In this document: positions 34,847 through 44,736 of the stretch, piece after piece
How positions within the stretch are numbered: position 1 is the stretch's first letter
Layout of the letters: each line of letters begins with the position of its first letter
Source of the DNA: Mytilinidion resinicola
Lineage: Eukaryota > Ascomycota > Dothideomycetes > Mytilinidiales > Mytilinidiaceae
Assembly (NCBI RefSeq): GCF_010093595.1
Contig: NW_022985454.1
Coordinates: forward strand, 219,858-283,857
Direction: 5' to 3'
Length of the DNA stretch: 64,000 nt
Made by a program: the position numbers and the translations under genes
Notes under the pieces: model-generated
Told to the model about the DNA's origin: nothing
Databases searched by the model: none
What the model saw: the letters and a program-made list of their open reading frames with translations, nothing else

Positions 34847-36333
34847 GGTGGTGATTGTGGTTGTATCTGAAGGTGTTAGCTAGAATTGGCAAAGGGGTAG
34901 CAGGTATGAGGGCTTACGTACGTCGGCTCGAAGTATTACTGGGTATAGAACAGGATGCAAAGCATCAATTGCTTCTCTCGGTGTCTTCCTGGCTACTTTT
35001 TACGTTTGATGGTGTGATGGAGTAGTTCTTGTTTAGAAACTCGGTATAGCTTCGCAAAACGTCTTTGCTGTCGGAAAGAGAGTCGCGAGCTAGCCTGAAA
35101 GAGAGCCAGATGTATACTTGCTGTAAAGAGTGACGCCGGTCGTTTGTTGTGTTGAATTGAAGCTTGACGCTGTTTAGAGAAATTCACGATCGAAAACGCA
35201 TTGACCACATTCGTAACATATTGGTTTTATATCTCGCTGTAACAAATCTTCTCTTTTCCACTCCTACTCTCCGCGGCCATCAATCACGAACGATGGGCTT
35301 TTCCGCTAATCGCTCGCAACAGAACGTTTTGTTTTCCAACTTAAATAAAGCTTTTATGATGTCAAAGAGCACCGTCACCTTTCCCAAACTCCTCTTTTTC
35401 CCAGCTCATTTCGTGCACAGTTCTCGTTCTGACACCAGAATCCTCTTTTCTTACGAAGAATTGTAGTTTCTTCCATAATCCTTAAGCCTGATGGAGGCAC
35501 GTCAGGACTCTTGCTTGATCCCTTGGCCAAACTAGAAGAACGGAAAATACATCCTCACCCTGTTGATGATCGCCTCTATAGAAAGCATCATAAAAATGAA
35601 CCTCAAAGGGATTTTGCCCCGTCAAAATATGACTCCGACGGGTCCCTGAGTCCACATAGCAAGTATTCTTCACACGTTCCTAATGACTTTGGAATCATCC
35701 CCCAGATCTGCGATCTTGATAAGACTTATATGTTCTCAGATCAGCAAGTATGCTTCTATATCTTTCCCGAATATCTTCTTAGCATCTCAAATTCGCATTC
35801 TCAATATCTTGCGCTTCGCTATATCCAATTTCTTACTCGAAATCGGCCTATGGCGAAAATGTCTGCCAACCATCCCGCTGTCGCAGGCATTGATACTTCA
35901 ACGATGACTGGTACAGAAACCCAGAACCCAAGGTGAAATGCCAAATACTTAATCGAGCACATGACTGAGAGTGATAGCAATTGGGCGCTGGGAGCTTTCC
36001 AAGAAGATTACTACGTGTGAGATGAGCCAGCGAATAAAGATTAGCCGTATGAGCTACTAAACCTAGATCAAGCAGGCTTGAGAAACCTTGACGCTGTGAA
36101 GCAGGTGCTCGGGAAAATGTCAGAGGTCATTAAAGGGCCATAGAGGTCAAGCCATAATGTTAACTTTATGAAGTGGCGGACTAGACTTTATTTGGTGTTT
36201 GCTTTGTCTCGCTTCCTGCGGTTTCCCGTCACAACTGAGATTGTGCTCTGAGGGCTTTCAACATCTCATTCACTAGAATTAGGAGCCGATAGGGGATGTG
36301 TACGCACTATTTCTCTGCATCAGTATTCAAACA
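34847..36333. other. intergenic region, nothing recognised
   Basis: About 1.5 kb. Plus-strand frames at 35164-35466 and 35511-35936 lack a good start and any domain. Probably regulatory or intergenic. Confidence 0.4.
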
Positions 36334-36446
36334 GGCATTATGGCCGAGTGGTCTAAGGCGGTAGTTTCAAGTCACGTTGCAATGTGCAAACACAATGCTG
36401 AACACTACTGGGGTAACCCGCGTGAGTTCGAATCTCACTGATGTCA
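36334..36446 (+). tRNA. tRNA-Leu(CAA) with a 31-nt intron
   Basis: All arms fold: acceptor GGCATTA/TGATGTC (two G-T pairs), D stem GCC/GGC (36343-36359), anticodon stem GTAGT/ACTAC, T arm GTGAG-TTCGAAT-CTCAC and discriminator A at 36446. The anticodon CAA (36368-36370) reads UUG. An intron lies one base 3' of the anticodon, 36372-36402; it contains GTTGC, which can pair with the anticodon as usual in eukaryotic pre-tRNAs. The long variable arm (TGGGGTAACCCGC) marks a class II tRNA. T-rich CTTTTCTTTT just downstream serves as the Pol III terminator. Internal A box TGGCCGAGTGG is intact. Confidence 0.95.
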
Positions 36447-36447
36447 G

Positions 36448-36458
36448 GCTTTTCTTTT
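36448..36458 (+). terminator. Pol III terminator of tRNA-Leu
   Basis: Two runs of four T directly after the tRNA 3' end. Confidence 0.75.
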
Positions 36459-37027
36459 GCTCTTTGCTCCGAATGTTGCTTTTTTGGGCTAACCTTACGA
36501 AAGGACAGATTGAAAGTTGAAGTGGGGCGTAGAAGAAAACTAATTGGACGACGTCTTGAGAAATGAGATATTCGCCTCTAGCATACAGTATGCCTGTTGA
36601 ATCCGCTACAACGATATTGAGGGCGGAAAACGGCTATGGGGGAGCTCGAGACTGACCCGAAAAGGGGGAAATGGGAGCTCACGTTTCGTGATTGGCTCTA
36701 GTCAAGGTGCTTCAAGGGATCTCGAGCAATGATTAGTGTTCTGTTGAAACCTCTGATCATTTTGTGTTTTAGATGCTTTTCTCCATGCGCGTAAATCATT
36801 GAGGGGCGTCGAGATGCGGAAATTTCACGACACAAGATGTAACAAACTACACAAGTCAAATCATATCTCATTTTGCACACGCTCATACGTCGCTAAAGGA
36901 CCTCTCAGGTTAAGAATATTTTAATAGTAAAAGACAATGGACTGTTCACGCGATTTCAAACCCTCGGTTTTCTTGAGGTGTGGTATCTTGTTCATCCATC
37001 CACGGTTCCCTACCTCCGCTACCATGG

Positions 37028-37075
37028 TTCAGAGCGCACTTCAGAGTGCACTTCAGAGCGTACTTCAGAGCGCAC
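37028..37075. repeat. 12-bp tandem repeat, about four copies
   Basis: Unit TCAGAGCGCACT with small variants (GTGCACT, GCGTACT). Lies about 190 bp before the next start codon. Confidence 0.85.
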
Positions 37076-37262
37076 GAGGCGTGCAAAAGTATTTCTCTCT
37101 ACGCACTTCTTTCCCTTTCTCCTTCACATTTGACCTTAACACACAGCTACGGGAAGTCTTCAACACCACAACGCACCTTTCAAAGCCTTCGCTACAGCAC
37201 CCTATACCGTGCGTACTTTTAACAACTTTTGAAAACTCCACTCGAATTAGATACTAGAAAGC

Positions 37263-38330
37263 ATGTCTTCTCACGCTTCAATAACCACCCAGGAAGCCCT
37301 CGATGCTCCGACAACCTCCCCAGCGTACACCCTCTCGCGCACCGATTCCTTCTTCTCAAACTCGCAGCATCCCGGAAGCCCACCAACCCGCGAAGCCGCA
37401 GAAAGTCTCATCCGCGAGGCCAAAAACGTTGCCGAACTTGTTACAATGAGCAACGCCACCTCGACAATAGACAAGACCCTCTTCATGGACCTCTTCGACA
37501 ACAACCGCACACCGCGTGCCCAAGCCGCTCCCATTGCCACCAAGATGGCCGTCTTCGCCGAGGCCCAGCTCCTAACTTCCATCAACTCCGCCATGGAAGT
37601 ACCCGGAGGGCTGTCGTACGCACTTGATGAAGCCCTCGGTCGTGGCGAGAAGTACAGGAGGTGGCCTATCTTTAGCAAGATCCAACTTCTCGATAGGTAT
37701 CAGGCTGATCCTGACGATAGGCGTGCGTGGTCGAAACACGGGCTTTACGCTCAACGATGCCATAATGCGCACGTTCTTGGATATACGCGAGAGGCGATGC
37801 GTCAGGCGGAGGAAACACCAAGAGGAGAGAGGCAGTGGGAAATTATGCGGAATGTTTACCCACGTATCCTAGCGGCCTGTGAGGATGTGGCGCAGACTGT
37901 CGGGGCGATGCTGCCGGATTTGCTCCCGAAATCGGCAACCCTCAGCGAGCAAGAAGCAGGGAATGAGGCCCCTCTGGTACTGGAAAATGAGGAACAAGAA
38001 GCGGAAGAGGCATTAGTCGCGGAGGAAGAGGCATGGAAAGACGACTGTTTTGAGAACGAAAAGGGCCACTGGGTCACACAAACGGTAAAGGAAGAGGCCA
38101 TTTGGGCGGTGGATGAGGCACAAGAAGAAGTAAAAGAAGTAGCAGGAGAGGAGGAAGGGGTATGGAACGACCTACCGTATGAGGACGCAAAGGGCAAGTG
38201 GATCACGCAGCCGGCGCAAGTATCAACGGAAGTGGCGACGATACGGGTCCCAAGCCTCAAAAGAATCCGCAGACAGTGGGCGTGTCGCGTGCAGAATACG
38301 ACGAAATGTCGCCCGAGATGGGTGTACTGA
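37263..38330 (+). CDS. hypothetical protein with repeated acidic W motif
   Basis: Single exon, 355 aa as drawn. The N-terminal 240 residues are of normal composition (REAKNVAELVTMSNATSTID, YALDEALGRGEKYRRWPIFS) without a domain I recognise. The C-terminal part is Glu-rich and carries a duplicated motif: EEAWKDDCFENEKGHWVTQ and EGVWNDLPYEDAKGKWITQ. The last 37 residues (from QPAQ) may be wrong. Frame changes after 38219 give SINGSGDDTGPKPQKNP... and VGVSRAEYDEMSPEMGVL ending at 38350, which looks more protein-like. A 53-nt GT...AG stretch at 38220-38272 would join the frames, though it lacks a good branch site. Function unknown. Confidence 0.65.
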   Translation: MSSHASITTQEALDAPTTSPAYTLSRTDSFFSNSQHPGSPPTREAAESLIREAKNVAELVTMSNATSTIDKTLFMDLFDNNRTPRAQAAPIATKMAVFAEAQLLTSINSAMEVPGGLSYALDEALGRGEKYRRWPIFSKIQLLDRYQADPDDRRAWSKHGLYAQRCHNAHVLGYTREAMRQAEETPRGERQWEIMRNVYPRILAACEDVAQTVGAMLPDLLPKSATLSEQEAGNEAPLVLENEEQEAEEALVAEEEAWKDDCFENEKGHWVTQTVKEEAIWAVDEAQEEVKEVAGEEEGVWNDLPYEDAKGKWITQPAQVSTEVATIRVPSLKRIRRQWACRVQNTTKCRPRWVY

Positions 38331-38699
38331 GGTCATGCTTTGTGAAATAGTTGGTCTCATTGCGTCATTACTTTTGTGAGTTTTTCTTGTGCACATGTAT
38401 ATCATTTTTCAAAACTTGCTACTAGATATACCGAAAGAATAGTCAAACAGATTAGCACACAAAGGCCCTTTCTTGCGATTTGCTCCTGAATACCAAATTC
38501 TTTACAATCTCTTGCCGCTGTGTGAAGTTCTCCAACCTACTCTAAAAATGCTAGGTGTCATGTCACACTCGTTACATCGTAGATCTCGCGGTGTGGATTG
38601 TGACTGCTTTGAGCGTGGATGACACTGTATGAGAGCCCCCGAAGTAGCATGAATAATTGGGTTTAATGTAAAAGACACCACCGTTCAAATCGTGCGTCA

Positions 38700-39360
38700 G
38701 AGAACTGTTGCTATTTAGGGTTTAGATGCCACCGTCGGGAGTACTAGGCCTATGCAGTCCAAAAGAACCTACAATGTCAAGTTCCGAAGCCTTCAAATAA
38801 GACCTTGGGCAATTCCGATTTTGAGAGTGCACGCACAGCGCTGACCCATTCCCGGCCCAACGACTCCGAAAAGCCTCATAATGTAAAATTCTGAACCATT
38901 CAAATTAGGCTTCCATGGTGCGGGATCTGGGAAACTGATTCGGGAGCTTCGGTCTATGATTTTGGAGGTGTACNNNNNNNNNNNNNNNNNNNNNNNNNNN
39001 NNNNNNNNNNNNNNNNNNNNNNNNNNNNNNNNNNNNNNNNNNNNNNNNNNNNNNNNNNNNNNNNNNNNNNNNNNNNNNNNNNNNNNNNNNNNNGGAGCTT
39101 CGGTCTATGATTTTGGAGGTGTACGCGCCCTGTTGAGCCACCTCAGGCCCAACGACTCCGAAAGACTTCGCAATGTAAAGTACTAGACCTTCCAAATTAG
39201 GCCGACATAATGCGAGATCTGAGAGCCTGATTTAGGGACTTTGATGTGTGATTTTGGAGGTATACACCCTGCTGAGCCACCCCAAGCCTAACGACTCTGA
39301 ATGAGCTCGCAATATAAGAAGCTGAAGCTTTTAAATCAAGCGGCGAGTCATAGGAAAGTA
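38700..39360. repeat. diverged tandem repeat, period about 140 bp
   Basis: At least three units are recognisable by GGCCCAACGACTCCGAAA (near 38854 and 39147; AGCCTAACGACTCTGAA near 39285) and GATTTTGGAGGTGTAC (38958, 39109; variant with TATAC at 39251). A fourth, more decayed unit precedes at about 38720. Units 3 and 4 are spaced about 139 bp. Unclassified. Confidence 0.75.
38974..39093. other. assembly gap of 120 Ns
   Basis: Gap inside the tandem repeat. The 31 bases directly before and after it are identical (starting GGAGCTTCGG and ending GGAGGTGTAC), as expected if an array was collapsed or bridged. Confidence 0.98.
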
Positions 39361-39618
39361 AAGTCGCCTTTAAAGCGCTGCTAGATCCCCCCGTAGCAGC
39401 ATAGAGAACGTCCAGTCCACAGGATGCGAATCGTGCATCGAGAAATAGCGGACCACAAGTCTGATCGTGAGTCTTGAGGACCTGTGCAATCTTGCGACCG
39501 TTTGGCATGCTCCAAGGTGCTTGTAAAATCAGAACTTAATGTCATTTTTATGAAGGCAAGCTCAAGGCCAACTTCCAAAACCCGGGATCGACCTTCTAAT
39601 TCCCAACCAGGTCCACTA

Positions 39619-41804
39619 TCACTCCTCCGCCTTCCCCTTCCCCCCCGCCTCAAACCCCTTATGCTCAATCTCCACCACATCTCCCCCCCTCAACCGAACC
39701 CGCCTTCTTCCGCCCCGCCACCGCCCCAAACAACCCCCTCACAATCCCCACCAACTGCATCCTGCTCTGCCAAATCGGCATACATCAAATCAGCAGCGCC
39801 GCGCACCCACTCCAAATAAACACCACCACCGTCCACCCTGCAAAGAAGTTCCTCGAAAACACATACCCCGTCCCATACAACGAGAACGGGATGATAATCA
39901 AATAACCAAACACAACACCGCGCTCACGATCTTCGCCCAGTTGCTCGCCTGCCGCAAGCCCTGCGGGTCCCAGTCCGCGCCCAGATCCACGTCCTCGCCG
40001 TACGCGTACACGGCGTCGCCGGCGCGCGGTTGGAGCGCTTGCATGAGGAAGAGCATGTCCCAGTCGTACGGCGTGCGCATGAACGGCCACATGCAGGCCC
40101 AGATGAGCAGGGGGAGGCACAGGCTGACGGTGTAGCCGGCGAACATGCTCCAGTTCTCGAAGGTGGTGGCGACGTTGATTTCGCCGTACATGCCCTTGGT
40201 GGTCCCGAGCCGGGCGGCGAGACCGCAGATTGTGCCGACGGGCGCGGCGATGATCATGTAGAGGGACGAGACGTGCGCGTTTGTGATGGCGAGGGCGATG
40301 GGGATGACGGCCGCGCCGAGGACGACGCCGAGGAATTCGAGGATCCAGCCCATGGAGATGCCGGAGGCGTTGAGGGCGGTGGCGAAGGAGGCAGAGAAGA
40401 TGGCGAAGCCGGTGAGGGCGCCGTGGGAGACCATTTTGAGCTTTTTGTCGCTGGCGGTGGGGTTGATGTAGGGCTGGTAGATGTCGAAGGTTACGATGGA
40501 TGCGTGGGCGATGATCTTGGCGCTGAAGGAGGAGGTTACGGCCATGAATACCATCAAGATGACTGCGACGGGGCCGCCGGTTCCCATTACGGCCTGTGCG
40601 GCGAGAGGGAGAATTAGGGCGTTGTTGATCTGGTAGGCGGTGATTCTGCCTGGGATCAGCCAGTACTCAGAGTCTTGGAGGCCGACGGCTACGAAGCTCA
40701 TGGTTGCACAAAGATCTAAAGGTATGGAGAACCAGGCGAATCCTCCGTAGAAGTATCCCCGGACGACAGCGAAGGGCTCTCCCGCGATGGCCTTCTGACC
40801 ATACTGCTTGCTGTTAGCTGAAGTCTTGAATAGATGGGAAGAAACATACAGATGCGTCCACAAAGACTGATCCGAGACCAGACACCAGAATGACTCCAGC
40901 GAGTAAGAGACTCTGATCTGATTCCATGGTAAGATACTCTCCACCTTTGGTTCCATAGGCAGGATGTGCAGTAGCGGCTGGCTAGAGTAGGTCCCAAAGT
41001 GCTCCAGGGGAGCCCAATGCCGGCACGGAGGCTGCTGGACTCATTACAGCGAACATGGTGATAAGCAGAATGACAAAGATGATCATAGTACTATGTTGCG
41101 TTAGTATTTGTGGTCGTGCCGGAGATAGTAGCACTCACTGAATATAATCAGACAAGAATGTAGCCTTCAAGCCGCCCAAATACGTGTAGACTACAACGCC
41201 GAGAGGAATCAAATAGTTCATCGCTATAACATTATCTCCGGTATTGACGTGCAGCGCTGTTGACCCGCCCAAAAGAAGTGCTGCAGTAATGAGAATCTGG
41301 ACCGAGACTCCATACACGAAGAAGATGATATGAGAATGATCTTAACGGTGGCACCGCTAACGAACCACCATAGGCCGAGGAATCCGAACACGTAGGTTAG
41401 GCGAACTGAGTTGAGAATTGTAGTAGCGTAACACCCTAGCGAAGTCAGTAAGAGTTCGGATGAAGAAATTTAGGTATGCATACACGAGGAAACAACCGCG
41501 GATGCGACGAGCCCGGATTTGACGTTCTTCCGAGCTGTCAACTGCATGTTGGTGTCCTGGCCATGTTAGTACCCTGTATAAGATCACCCCAATGTTGAAG
41601 TTAGTCTACTCACTGCGCTCTCATGAAGGTACTTCCGTGATATCCAAGTGATAGTATTCATCGACAAGGCAAAAACTATGCCAAACCCTGAAAGATCTCA
41701 ATTAAATTCATGTGTTATGTGAGGAATGGATTGCACATACCGAGAACGATGCCATAGGCCACCCCTTGGGACAGTGGTGGCTTCACCACCGCGACTGCTT
41801 CCAT
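39619..41804 (-). pseudogene. DUR3: DUR3-type urea/polyamine symporter, decayed
   Basis: Sodium:solute symporter family. Intact-looking exons: 41804-41741, 41687-41614, 41556-41484, 41435 to about 41332, then 41331-41139, 41090-40850 and 40803 onward. Conserved pieces include SQGVAYGIVLGFGIVFALSM, TARKNVKSGLVASAVVSSW, YGVSVQILITAALLLGGS, YLGGLKATFLSDYIHT and VFVDASYGQKAIAGEPFAVV. Lesions: at 41332/41331 about 30 codons (usual IELKRRAPNAHTFLE region) are missing and the frame changes; an in-frame TAG sits at 40984-40982 after ALWDLL, where CAG would fit; a frame change at about 39900 after VLCLVI; a TGA at 39787-39785; and a frame change at the C7 run 39683-39689 before the acidic C-terminus. 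Several splice sites are still perfect, so decay is recent. It would have imported urea at the plasma membrane. Base-call errors could explain some but not all lesions. Confidence 0.8.
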
Positions 41805-42615
41805 GATGTCTATTGAATGCCTAAATGATCTAGTTGCAAGCTAAGATTCTAATAAAAGTAGAGCGGAGATCTGACAGTTCCAAGTACCAGATCGCCGGGA
41901 GCATAGCAATATATGTACATGCTCAGATATCGGACCCGGTCCGTCTTCGGTGGTTCAAGATCCTATCCCTATCATGCCGATTGCCTAGCGAGACGAAGCT
42001 TCATTTCCATAGCCTCTTGATTTACCACTAAACTAATCGGAGTAAGTCATTTCGAATGATAAGGATAGCTGTCGACCAATAGATCGAGCAGGGATGCCGA
42101 ACGTGCTTAGCGATCATTGGATGGTTCTCGACGGAATAGGGATCGGGACCCCCCAATCAACACTACCAATAACTCAACGGCCTAGAATTCGGCATCAATT
42201 GTTAGTACCTCAATCTGGGACTAAGCTGCGTTAGGTGGCAATGTTTGCATATGACATCCGAAATCGGCTCTGTGGCTGCGGGGATTCTTAGTATTCACCA
42301 AAAAACGTGATATTATTTAGTAACAGCGAGCTATTCCGTAAAGCTTGACCTTTTAGTTACTCAGAATCTTAGAGGATCAGATTCGTTGCGCAAAATTGTC
42401 AGAGCGATGACAGGTCGAATAGCAAAAGGGTCGAATGGGAAAAAGAATGAAGATGTGAGCGTTCCAAATACGCCCTGACTCTGCTGGACAGGGAGCGAAC
42501 AAATATGCATGCAAGCTCGAAGTTGCAGGGACATCGTGAACCATTGTTGCCGTGGCCATGCTGTTGTCGTCCGTGTCGGGTATAGCTCCTAGTAATTTGC
42601 TCTAAGAGAGAGGGT
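41805..42615. other. intergenic region, nothing recognised
   Basis: Promoter side of the decayed permease. AT-rich with no gene-like frame. Confidence 0.45.
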
Positions 42616-43353
42616 CTATCGCGCGCGAGATATTTGTGTCTGAATCGTGGTGTCCACTCGCGCTGAAGAGTCATGAAGGTTCTTCCACATATGGCGCTGC
42701 CATACTGTCCTAAGGAACAACTCGCCCGGCGTGTCCTGATCCATAAATGGAATGGGGAGCATGGTAGCGAGCCCGCGCTCTTCGACAATGAAAACTCGAT
42801 CACCAACTTTGTGGGGATTCGCGGCAACAGCAGCCTGGTAACCAGCGGTGGTATTGAATTCGACGAAGATAGAACGCTGCACCTGGTTAGCTTTGGTATT
42901 GAATTGGGGCGAGTTGTATACCTTTTGTCGATCAAAGTCAAAATCTTCAATGTCACCACACTTTAATAGAGCGGCCTTCAGTGCTTTTTCGTTGACGTGA
43001 TAACTAGCAGTCTTTATGAGAGCGCTCTTGGTGTATGGGCCCTCTTCATCACCCGGCCAGAAAAGATTAGACCAGCAACCAGGCTTAGGGCATTTGCAAG
43101 AGTCTTCCGTCGGTGAGTAGATATGGCGGAGCAGAGGAATGGGTCTGAAGATATGTGCACAGTGCACATACACCAAAATATTGTCGAAGTCCTCGACCTT
43201 GAATTCGTGGTTGGGCTCGACTATCCGGTCAAGCACAGCTTTTTCAAAGGCACGACGGCTCAAGAAAAGGGCCCCTACACGAACGGCATGATTTCCAGGC
43301 GCCACTTTGATCTCCAGAGCATCGCCAAAATCCCTTCTCGCTGGAGTTTCCAT
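42616..43353 (-). CDS. hypothetical protein with a G3BP/Nxt3-like RRM
   Basis: Single exon, 245 aa. Residues about 110-195 resemble the C-terminal RRM of G3BP/Nxt3 proteins: EKALKAALLKCGDIEDFDFD followed, after an insert (VYNSPQFNTKANQ), by RSIFVEFNTTAGYQAAVAAN, PHKVGDRVFIVEER. The identical AGYQAAVAANPHK segment is typical of fungal G3BP. But no NTF2-like domain precedes it and no RGG tail follows; instead there are 110 unrelated residues (with CKCPKPGCWSNLF) and an unrelated tail. In Nxt3/G3BP the RRM binds RNA in stress granules. This may be a partial gene copy recruited into a new reading frame, or a lineage-specific gene. No intron seen. Confidence 0.6.
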   Translation of the reverse strand: METPARRDFGDALEIKVAPGNHAVRVGALFLSRRAFEKAVLDRIVEPNHEFKVEDFDNILVYVHCAHIFRPIPLLRHIYSPTEDSCKCPKPGCWSNLFWPGDEEGPYTKSALIKTASYHVNEKALKAALLKCGDIEDFDFDRQKVYNSPQFNTKANQVQRSIFVEFNTTAGYQAAVAANPHKVGDRVFIVEERGLATMLPIPFMDQDTPGELFLRTVWQRHMWKNLHDSSARVDTTIQTQISRAR

Positions 43354-44736
43354 TTTGAGATTTCGGATATGCAGATAATGAGGCGCTTTTTCCCAAGAAA
43401 GAGTGCTTTAGAAGGGCATATTGTATGAGGAGACAAGGTAGAGTGCGTTCAGAGCTGAAGACACTTAAGAATATGAGATTTCGATGATTTTCTGGTTGGC
43501 AACGGCTCTGTTCTGTGCTTCCATGGGACGACCACGAATGATTCCTTGGTACACTTTGTCGCCCAACCATCAGAGGCAAAGAAAATCAGGCTTTGAGCTG
43601 AAAGGTGTGCTTTATTAAGGCAGTAAAATTGGCCAACCCACGAGGCATTGTGAATATTCATACATAATTGTGGGATGAAGGGATCCTCCAGGTATTCTCG
43701 ATAGCCCTGAACCGATCCAATTGCTGTCCATAAATCTGTCCAACGGCGCTGTGAGTCAGTACGAAACAGTCATTTAGAAGGGTCCAAGATACAGCTTAGA
43801 CTTTAGGATGCTTCACTGCAGACACTGATGGGCCGAGCCATCCTCCGCGAGGTCGGGCTGTAGATAGAGCGGTGTAACACAGCAAAATCTTACTGCCTGG
43901 GGCGCCAAGGCGACAGCACGTTGGCCCGTTTAAGATCGATCCCTGCTAGAATAAGCGAGAAGTGCTTTCTGCACACGGGCGTGACAGTAGTACATATGCT
44001 TCGCTGGCTGTCAGCTTCGAATCCATCATCCCTTCTTCAACTTCTCATCACTTTACTTACTGGTATTGTCTACGGAACCTCAGAATACACGATCTGGTGG
44101 CGACTTGCTGATAAGAAATGCGATGAGGACTGACTGATAGACTGAAACTAGTAGATAACTTTATGGCTTTGGCGTACTGGGATATGCAATGGAAACTAAG
44201 CTACCTTTTGGCTGCTAGGGTATCTAGAAGCGAGGTCACTCCTGATGGTGGTGTCGAGGAGTCAAGAGTGGCACTCAAGCCGTGAAATACTGCGTGCTTT
44301 GAACTGAAGACCGAAGATTGTGATGTAGGTTTTGATGCATTTGAATGAAGGCGACGTTTTGACTGGCTTGCTGAGTAGCGGCTGAGCCACTCCTGGCGGT
44401 AGCGTTGATATGTCAAGAATGAAGTCTATGTTAGGGGATATCAATGTGCTCAACCTTGAAACCGAGCACTGTAAGGAAAGTGCCGTGTAACAATAAAAGC
44501 GTTGAAAATCAACCTACCTTTTAACTGACCGGATGCTGAGCAGGTACGGCACCCCTGACAGTGATACAGAGGAGTCAAGAACGGCACCTGAGCTGTGACA
44601 TATCCGCGTAATGAGCCTCGAAAGTAGGACCGTAAGAAAAGTGACCTCATATGCGTTCGAAGAGCCGGTTAGGGCAAAAGATCGAAAGTATTGCTGCTTC
44701 AGATTGAAGTAACAGTCAGCAGCCAGCAGAGCCCAC
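43354..44736. other. intergenic region with a diverged duplication
   Basis: No gene recognised. The region at 44200-44640 contains related copies described separately. Confidence 0.45.
44201..44600. repeat. diverged tandem duplication
   Basis: Copies near 44201-44290 and 44514-44600 share CTACCTTTT, CACTCCTGA/CACCCCTGA, GAGGAGTCAAGA and GGCAC(C)...GAGC/AAGC-GTGA in the same order, 313 bp apart. A partial third copy (GGCTGAGCCACTCCTGGCGG) lies near 44381. Confidence 0.6.

Larger units (their letters stand above)
36447..37262. other. intergenic region with a short minisatellite
   Basis: Promoter and 5' flank of the next gene; contains a 12-bp tandem repeat at 37028-37075. Confidence 0.5.
38331..39618. 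other. repeat-bearing intergenic region
   Basis: No gene recognised. Holds the tandem repeat and assembly gap described separately, and the 3' flank of the decayed permease. Confidence 0.5.

Noticed and set aside
35511..35936. 141-codon plus-strand frame
   Set aside because: It begins at a TTG, not an ATG, and its product resembles no protein.
38700..39360. CRISPR-like array
   Set aside because: Units of about 140 bp without spacers, in a eukaryotic genome; it is an ordinary tandem repeat.
40030..40617. 195-codon Gly/Asp/Glu-rich plus-strand frame
   Set aside because: Antisense shadow of the well-conserved symporter exon on the minus strand.
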